Origin: DASVRZ01 sp038230215
GTDB taxonomy: Bacteria; Verrucomicrobiota; Verrucomicrobiia; Chthoniobacterales; DASVRZ01
Assembly: GCA_038230215.1 (NCBI GenBank)
Contig: JBBRNR010000001.1
Span: 124,001-188,000 of the forward strand
Length of the DNA: 64,000 bases
Reading direction: 5' to 3'
This document shows positions 59,577-64,000 of this stretch, piece by piece. The translations under genes were made by a program, and so were the position numbers. The notes under the pieces are model-generated. The model saw only the letters and a program-made list of their open reading frames with translations, was not told the DNA's origin and ran no database searches. Each line of letters starts with the position of its first letter. Position 1 is the stretch's first letter.

Positions 59577-60125
59577 ATGCCACCGAACCTCGACGAACTT
59601 CTCGGGCACGCTCAGCGCGACGCGGCCCTCAGCACTTGCGACGGACTCCCTCTACCAGCTATGCCCGATGGCGTGCACATGCGCGATTTGCCCACTTTCC
59701 CAGACGACCGCGGTCAGGTCACCGAGCTCTTTGACCCACGCTGGGGCTGGCATCCGGAGCCAATGGTTTTCAGCTATTTCTTCACCTTGAAACCGCGCTC
59801 CGCCAAAGGCTGGGCCGTTCACCTGGAGCACGAGGATCGCTACGCCATCGTTCGCGGGGAAATGCAGGTCCTCCTCTACGATTCCCGGCCCGAAGCCTCC
59901 ACTTTCGGACGTTTCTTCGAGCTGCATTTGAGCGACCGACGACCCCGCGCCCTCAGCATTCCCATCGGTGTCTGGCACGCCGATTACAACGCCTCCGACA
60001 AGGAATGCATCTGCGTGAATTTTCCTACCATCCAATATAATCACGCGTCGCCCGACAAATATCGCCTTCCGCTGCGCACGCCGCTCATTCCCTTCGACTT
60101 TCCAGCCGACATTCACGGTTATTGA
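59577..60125 (+). CDS. RmlC-like sugar 3,5-epimerase family cupin
   Basis: 182 aa. GWAVHLEHEDRYAIVRGEMQ with VLLYD, LHLSDRRPRALSIPIGVWHA and ECICVNFPTIQYNHASPDKY match the dTDP-4-dehydrorhamnose 3,5-epimerase-related cupin fold. Probably acts on a nucleotide sugar. Its TGA is directly followed by the glycosyltransferase ATG (zero spacing), so both should work on one glycan. Exact substrate unknown. Confidence 0.82.
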   Translation: MPPNLDELLGHAQRDAALSTCDGLPLPAMPDGVHMRDLPTFPDDRGQVTELFDPRWGWHPEPMVFSYFFTLKPRSAKGWAVHLEHEDRYAIVRGEMQVLLYDSRPEASTFGRFFELHLSDRRPRALSIPIGVWHADYNASDKECICVNFPTIQYNHASPDKYRLPLRTPLIPFDFPADIHGY

Positions 60126-61172
60126 ATGCGCCTTTCCATTCTACTGCCGACGCATAACCGGGCCGACAGCTTGGAATGGGCCCTGCGGTCGGTCGCGGCG
60201 CAGACGGAGCGCGATTTCGAAGTCCTCATCTGCGGCGACGGCTGCACCGATGGTACCAGCCGACTTGCACTCGAATGGGAAAAACGCAATCCGCGTTTCC
60301 TCTGGTTCGATCTGCCCAAAGGCCCCGGCTTTGGCTACGCCAACCGCAACCACGTCCTCCGCCAGGCGCAGGGTGAATGCATCGGCTTCATGGCGCACGA
60401 CGACCTAGTCTTCAGTGATCATTTTGCACGAATGCTGAAGCCGTTCGCCGATCCTCAAATTCATCTGACCGCCAGCCGCCCGCTCTGGGTCGATGCTGCT
60501 GGCACGATCTTGCCGATGGCTAACAACCTCGAATCCAGTATCTCCCAGCAACGCATGATCGAAGGCTTTCATTACCTGCCCGCGACCTCCTACATGCATC
60601 GTCGCGAGGCATTTGCGGAAGTCGGCTATTGGAACGACCAGCTCCCGCGCGCCGCCGATCTCGACTTCTGGCAGCGCATCGTTTTGTATCACGGCTCAGG
60701 CAGCGTCCGCTACCTCACCACCCCTGGTGTGCTCCATTTTCGGGCCATCTGGAAGACGGCGAAAAACCGCGACCCGCATCAGCTCGATAGCTGGCAACGG
60801 CTGCTGACCACCCCCGGCGCGTTCCCTGAAATCCTGCGTTCCACCTTGGCCGACAACGAATTTCCGCAGGCCCACATCGGACTCCAACTCCTCGCCGCTG
60901 ACGGTCTGCTTTGGGAAAAAAGCATCCGTCGTGCCGCGGAACTCGCTCTGGAAAGCTTCGCAGAAAGCCAGAAGCAACTCCTCCATTCCGCCCAAAGTCA
61001 GCTCAAACGCCTGCAAAGCCGCTTGCAAAGCCAGCTTCAGGAATACCGCACCAAGCACGCCGACCAGAAAGCCCGCGCTGACAAATGGAAACAAAAATGC
61101 GAGACCCTTCGCGCCCAGTCAGTCGCATCCAGACACCAGTCGCGTCACTGGTGGTCGTGGCTCAGAAAATAG
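60126..61172 (+). CDS. Family 2 glycosyltransferase
   Basis: 348 aa, cytoplasmic. GT2 start SILLPTHNRADSLEWALRSV, donor-binding DFEVLICGDGCTDGTSRL, GPGFGYANRNHVLRQAQGEC and the metal-binding HDD in MAHDDLVFSD. The acceptor region has AADLDFWQRIVLYHGSG. The C-terminal ~85 residues form a Gln-rich coiled coil (HSAQSQLKRLQSRLQSQLQE). Starts right after the cupin stop. Donor and acceptor unknown. Confidence 0.9.
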   Translation: MRLSILLPTHNRADSLEWALRSVAAQTERDFEVLICGDGCTDGTSRLALEWEKRNPRFLWFDLPKGPGFGYANRNHVLRQAQGECIGFMAHDDLVFSDHFARMLKPFADPQIHLTASRPLWVDAAGTILPMANNLESSISQQRMIEGFHYLPATSYMHRREAFAEVGYWNDQLPRAADLDFWQRIVLYHGSGSVRYLTTPGVLHFRAIWKTAKNRDPHQLDSWQRLLTTPGAFPEILRSTLADNEFPQAHIGLQLLAADGLLWEKSIRRAAELALESFAESQKQLLHSAQSQLKRLQSRLQSQLQEYRTKHADQKARADKWKQKCETLRAQSVASRHQSRHWWSWLRK

Positions 61173-61356
61173 CGAGAGCTTTTCGGACAACGGCAGGTAG
61201 GGCTTTATTTTCAACCGGGTCATCTTTGCCGGCATCGGTGGCTGCATAGTATTGACGGAAAAAACTACAATCGACTTCGGGATTCATTTGTTTATTACCG
61301 CCGGCAGCATCGCCCTGCGCTTCGTCTGCCTGATTTTCCCGATGCTTTACGTCGGC

Positions 61357-62082
61357 TTAATCGACGGAGCGGACTTTTTTCTTCATTCGCAGGTTGAGCA
61401 TTTCCACGGCGACGGAGAAAGCCATCGCGAAGTAAATGTAACCCTTTGGGATGTGCTGGCCGCAGCCTTCGGCGACGAGGACGAAGCCGATCAGGAGCAG
61501 GAAGCTGAGCGCAAGCATTTTGACAGTGGGGTGTTTTTCCACAAAGGCGCTAATGCCGCCTGAGGCTGCGATCATGACAAATAACGCGACGACTACGGCG
61601 GCGATCATGACGTAGATGTTTTGCCCCATGCCGACGGCCGTGATGACGGAGTCGAGTGAGAAGACGATGTCGATGAGGAGGATCTGCACGACGACGGATT
61701 GGAGGCTGGCGGTGCCTCGCGCCGTGGCGTGTTCCTCCTCCGGGCCTTCGAGTTTGTTATGTATCTCGTGGATGGATTTCCAGATGAGGAAGAGGCCGCC
61801 GAGGAGGAGGATGAGGTCTTTTCCTGAGACGCCGTGCCCCAGGATGTGGATGAATGGATGGTCCATCCCCATGAGCCACGAGATGCTGAGGAGGAGCAGG
61901 ATGCGGGTGACGAGGGCGAGCGCAAGGCCGGTGGTGCGGGCGCGGGCGCGTTGGTCGGGCGGGACTTTACCGGAGAGAATGGAGATGAAAACGAGGTTGT
62001 CGATGCCGAGCACGATCTCGAGAAACGTGAGCGTGAGCAGGCTGATCCAAATCTGGCTGTCTCCAATCCAATGGAAGTCCAT
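61357..62082 (-). CDS. TerC family integral membrane protein
   Basis: About 241 aa from the ATG at 62082. Seven hydrophobic segments. LLTLTFLEIVLGIDNLVFIS and LIDIVFSLDSVITAVGMGQN carry the paired conserved Asp residues of the TerC family, linked to metal (Mn2+) export and tellurite resistance. No other ter gene nearby, so a general metal-handling role is more likely. Starts 7 bp after the ymdB stop. The longer upstream frame is a ymdB shadow. Confidence 0.9.
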   Translation of the reverse strand: MDFHWIGDSQIWISLLTLTFLEIVLGIDNLVFISILSGKVPPDQRARARTTGLALALVTRILLLLSISWLMGMDHPFIHILGHGVSGKDLILLLGGLFLIWKSIHEIHNKLEGPEEEHATARGTASLQSVVVQILLIDIVFSLDSVITAVGMGQNIYVMIAAVVVALFVMIAASGGISAFVEKHPTVKMLALSFLLLIGFVLVAEGCGQHIPKGYIYFAMAFSVAVEMLNLRMKKKVRSVD

Positions 62083-62089
62083 GGTGTTT

Positions 62090-62899
62090 TTAGTTGGTTG
62101 TAGGAATGAGCGAGGCCGCGTGGCTGCGGACGAAACGGCTGACGGCGAGGGCGTGGCCGGTGGTTTCATCAATATCGACAAGCATGCCGTGGAGCCGGAC
62201 TTCGCCCTCGGCGACGGGGAAATTGACGGGCATGTTCGTGATGAACCGACTAACGATGGGACTAATTTCGCGACCGAGAATGGATTCCACAGGGCCGCAC
62301 ATGCCAGCGTCGCAGAGAAACGCCGTGCCGCCGGGGAAGATCTGGTCGTCGGCGGTCTGCGTGTGGGTGTGCGTGCCGCAAACGGCGGAAACCTGGCCGT
62401 CCAAGAACCGTCCCATGGCGATCTTTTCGCTGGTGGTCTCGGCGTGGACATCGACGAAGATGACTTTCGTTTCCTCCCTCATGCGGAGGACTTCGGCCTC
62501 GATGGCGAGAAAGGGGTTTTCCAGGATCGGCTGCATGAAGGTGCGGCCCTGCACGTTGATCACGCCGACTTTGCCTTTGGCGGTCTCGAGAACGATGGAA
62601 CCCGTCCCCGGCGTATCGGCAGGGTAATTGATCGGACGTAGCAAGCGCGGCTCGGTAACGATGTAACCGGCGGTCTCCTTTTGGTCCCAGACGTGGTCGC
62701 CGGTGGTGATGACGGCGACTCCGGCCCGAAGCAGGTCGATGGAGATTTTACCCGTGATCCCGCGACCGGCTGCGGCGTTTTCGCCATTCACGATCACGAA
62801 ATCCAAGGCCAGTTCCTCGCGCAGTTCCGGGAGCATTTCGATCACTGCGCGGCGACCCGGTGAGCCCACGATATCGCCTAAAAAAAGTATCCGTAACAT
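62090..62899 (-). CDS. ymdB: YmdB-type metallophosphoesterase
   Basis: About 269 aa from the ATG at 62899. Dinuclear-metal motifs are ILFLGDIVGSPGRRAV, IVNGENAAAGRGIT, TTGDHVWDQKE, VDVHAETTSEKIAMG and GTHTHTQTADD. The family (TIGR00282) hydrolyses 2',3'-cyclic nucleotides and influences biofilm and motility in Bacillus. Co-transcribed with terC 7 bp downstream. Physiological substrate here not known. Confidence 0.9.
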   Translation of the reverse strand: MLRILFLGDIVGSPGRRAVIEMLPELREELALDFVIVNGENAAAGRGITGKISIDLLRAGVAVITTGDHVWDQKETAGYIVTEPRLLRPINYPADTPGTGSIVLETAKGKVGVINVQGRTFMQPILENPFLAIEAEVLRMREETKVIFVDVHAETTSEKIAMGRFLDGQVSAVCGTHTHTQTADDQIFPGGTAFLCDAGMCGPVESILGREISPIVSRFITNMPVNFPVAEGEVRLHGMLVDIDETTGHALAVSRFVRSHAASLIPTTN

Positions 62900-62924
62900 G
62901 AGCCCGTGGTTATACTCCAGCCCG

Positions 62925-64000
62925 ATGAGCGAGCGCAAAGTAATCTGGGTGGTGATGGGTTTTTTTCTGCTCATCAGCGGGGCGGAAGCGAGGGTGAGCG
63001 TGATGGCAAGGCCGCCCGACTGGTCGCGGCTCGACAAGTTTCAGAAAACGATCACGCGCAATAATTTTGCCCGGCTGCTACGCGAGATTTACGCGCCAAA
63101 TGGAGCCGCGGCGGACCAGATTCGTATCGACAACGACCACGCGTTGATTCGGCGAGGCACGGGTGGCGAGGGATTTTATCAGTTCGATTTTGCCGAGAGC
63201 GAGGAGTTGAAACGTGAGGTGCCGGTGACCTGGAAGCCAGTCGTGCCCGGTTACCTCGTGGGCAAACGCATCGCCATCGACCCCGGTCATCTCGGTGGCG
63301 ACTGGGCGAAAATGGAGGAACGCTGGTTTAAGGTTGGCGACGCGCCGCCCGTGGTCGAGGGCGACATGGCGCTGCTCGTGGCGAAGAAGATCGCCGCGCA
63401 ACTCCGCTCGACCGGTGCGCTGGTGGCCCTCGTTCGCGACAACAGCCAGCCGCTTACGCCCATTCGCCCGGAGAGTCTCACCGAGGAGGCCACCGAGTCG
63501 CTCCACGACAAAGGCGTGGCGGACGTTCATCCGACTTACAGTGGAATCAGCGATCCGCGGAAGCAAAATTCCATTCAATGGGAGGCCGAGCGGCTGTTTT
63601 ATCGCGTAAACGAGATTCGCGCCCGGGCCAAACGCAACAACGAGGTCCTGAAGCCCGACCTGACGATCTGTATTCATTTCAACGCCGAGGCCTGGGGCGA
63701 CCCGACGCTGCCCTCGTTTGTGGAGAAAAATCACCTGCATCTGCTGGTCAACGGCCAATACGCCGCCGACGAGCTGGCCTACGACGATGTGCGACTGGAA
63801 ATGCTCGAGAAATTGCTCAGCCAGACGATCAACACCGAAGTCGCCCTTTCCGAAACCGTCGCCCGCAGCTTCGCCGTGGCGACGCGACTGCCGCCCTACG
63901 AATACACCACGCCGAACGCACGCAAAGTCCCCGGCAGCGAGTATGTCTGGTATAGAAACTTGCTGGCGAATCGGCTTTATCGAAACCCGACGCTCTATCT
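62925..64000 (+). CDS. N-acetylmuramoyl-L-alanine amidase (partial, runs off window)
   Basis: At least 358 aa, no stop before the edge. Signal-like start KVIWVVMGFFLLISGAEA. After ~90 residues comes the Amidase_3 zinc site: IAIDPGHLGGDWA (His), VVEGDMALLVAKKIA (Glu) and DLTICIHFNAEAWG (His), so it should cleave peptidoglycan stem peptides in the periplasm. An in-frame ATG at 62898 overlaps the divergent ymdB start. I prefer 62925. Little room for promoters, so both share a 25-bp gap. Confidence 0.85.
   Translation, partial: MSERKVIWVVMGFFLLISGAEARVSVMARPPDWSRLDKFQKTITRNNFARLLREIYAPNGAAADQIRIDNDHALIRRGTGGEGFYQFDFAESEELKREVPVTWKPVVPGYLVGKRIAIDPGHLGGDWAKMEERWFKVGDAPPVVEGDMALLVAKKIAAQLRSTGALVALVRDNSQPLTPIRPESLTEEATESLHDKGVADVHPTYSGISDPRKQNSIQWEAERLFYRVNEIRARAKRNNEVLKPDLTICIHFNAEAWGDPTLPSFVEKNHLHLLVNGQYAADELAYDDVRLEMLEKLLSQTINTEVALSETVARSFAVATRLPPYEYTTPNARKVPGSEYVWYRNLLANRLYRNPTLY

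Overview
This 64 kb window is a densely coded chromosomal segment of a Gram-negative bacterium of moderately high GC. I infer a member of the Verrucomicrobiota (Spartobacteria-like). The reasons are a PEP-CTERM exported protein, several exported FG-GAP, CAP and Thr/Ser-rich proteins, a UvrB/UvrC-motif protein typical of the PVC group, a plant/cyanobacterial-type IspH, repeated orphan PAS hybrid kinases, and an almost complete lack of Shine-Dalgarno sequences before the start codons. No rRNA, tRNA, CRISPR array, insertion sequence, integrase or phage gene was seen, and no gene-free stretch exceeds 300 bases. The largest gaps are about 293 bp before hom, about 252 bp after the SpmA/SpmB-like gene and about 202 bp before ftsY.

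Layout, left part. A large multi-PAS hybrid histidine kinase (21-3500) converges on a minus-strand operon, 11068 to 3516. The operon encodes an exported M3 oligopeptidase and a complete OppABCDF oligopeptide importer, with three one-base 'TAACATG' gene junctions. Upstream are a UvrB/UvrC-motif protein and class I fumarase. After a divergent exported FG-GAP protein comes the information-processing cluster prs-rplY-pth-rpsF-ssb. It lacks the rpsR and rplI genes that often follow. Next are a sugar aminotransferase and epimerase pair with a GTGA overlap, an alcohol dehydrogenase, an SGNH esterase, and an SpmA/SpmB-like membrane protein carrying ten exact 21-bp tandem repeats.

Middle part. A long Sel1-repeat exported protein precedes the minus-strand group: exported PD-(D/E)xK-like protein, ribBA, ribH, nusB, ftsY. 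A GDP-fucose synthase starts head-to-head over the first of these. Then follow a nucleotidyltransferase pair that resembles a toxin-antitoxin module, a DEAD-box RNA helicase with a DbpA-type RNA-binding domain, a DUF4160/DUF2442 pair, a Kup potassium transporter, and a PEP-CTERM phytase-like esterase ending in a clear terminator. A plus-strand run contains hom, thrC, an L,D-transpeptidase, ispH and a YacP-like NYN protein, followed by a second hybrid kinase that shares its transmitter and receiver with the first.

Right part. tilS with a tiny downstream membrane protein, a CAP-domain exported protein, serS, a Pro-rich exported protein, then an MGDG-synthase-like glycosyltransferase directly followed by a GH1 glycosidase, possibly a glycolipid unit. 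Two small exported Thr/Ser-rich proteins follow. A tightly coupled minus-strand operon encodes pterin-4a-carbinolamine dehydratase, a 52-aa membrane protein, a CHASE2 protein, SlyX and an RlmI-like methyltransferase. The window ends with cysK, a TPR membrane protein, TatA, a sugar-epimerase-like cupin with a family 2 glycosyltransferase, TerC, YmdB, and an N-acetylmuramoyl-L-alanine amidase that runs off the edge.

Most genes are ordinary housekeeping genes. The least explained parts are the exported PD-(D/E)xK-like protein, the nucleotidyltransferase pair, the CHASE2 operon with its tiny membrane gene, the glycosyltransferase/GH1 pair, the epimerase lacking the catalytic Tyr, and the tandem-repeat insertion in the SpmA/SpmB-like protein. 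No single stretch stands out unambiguously as a new defence or mobile system.
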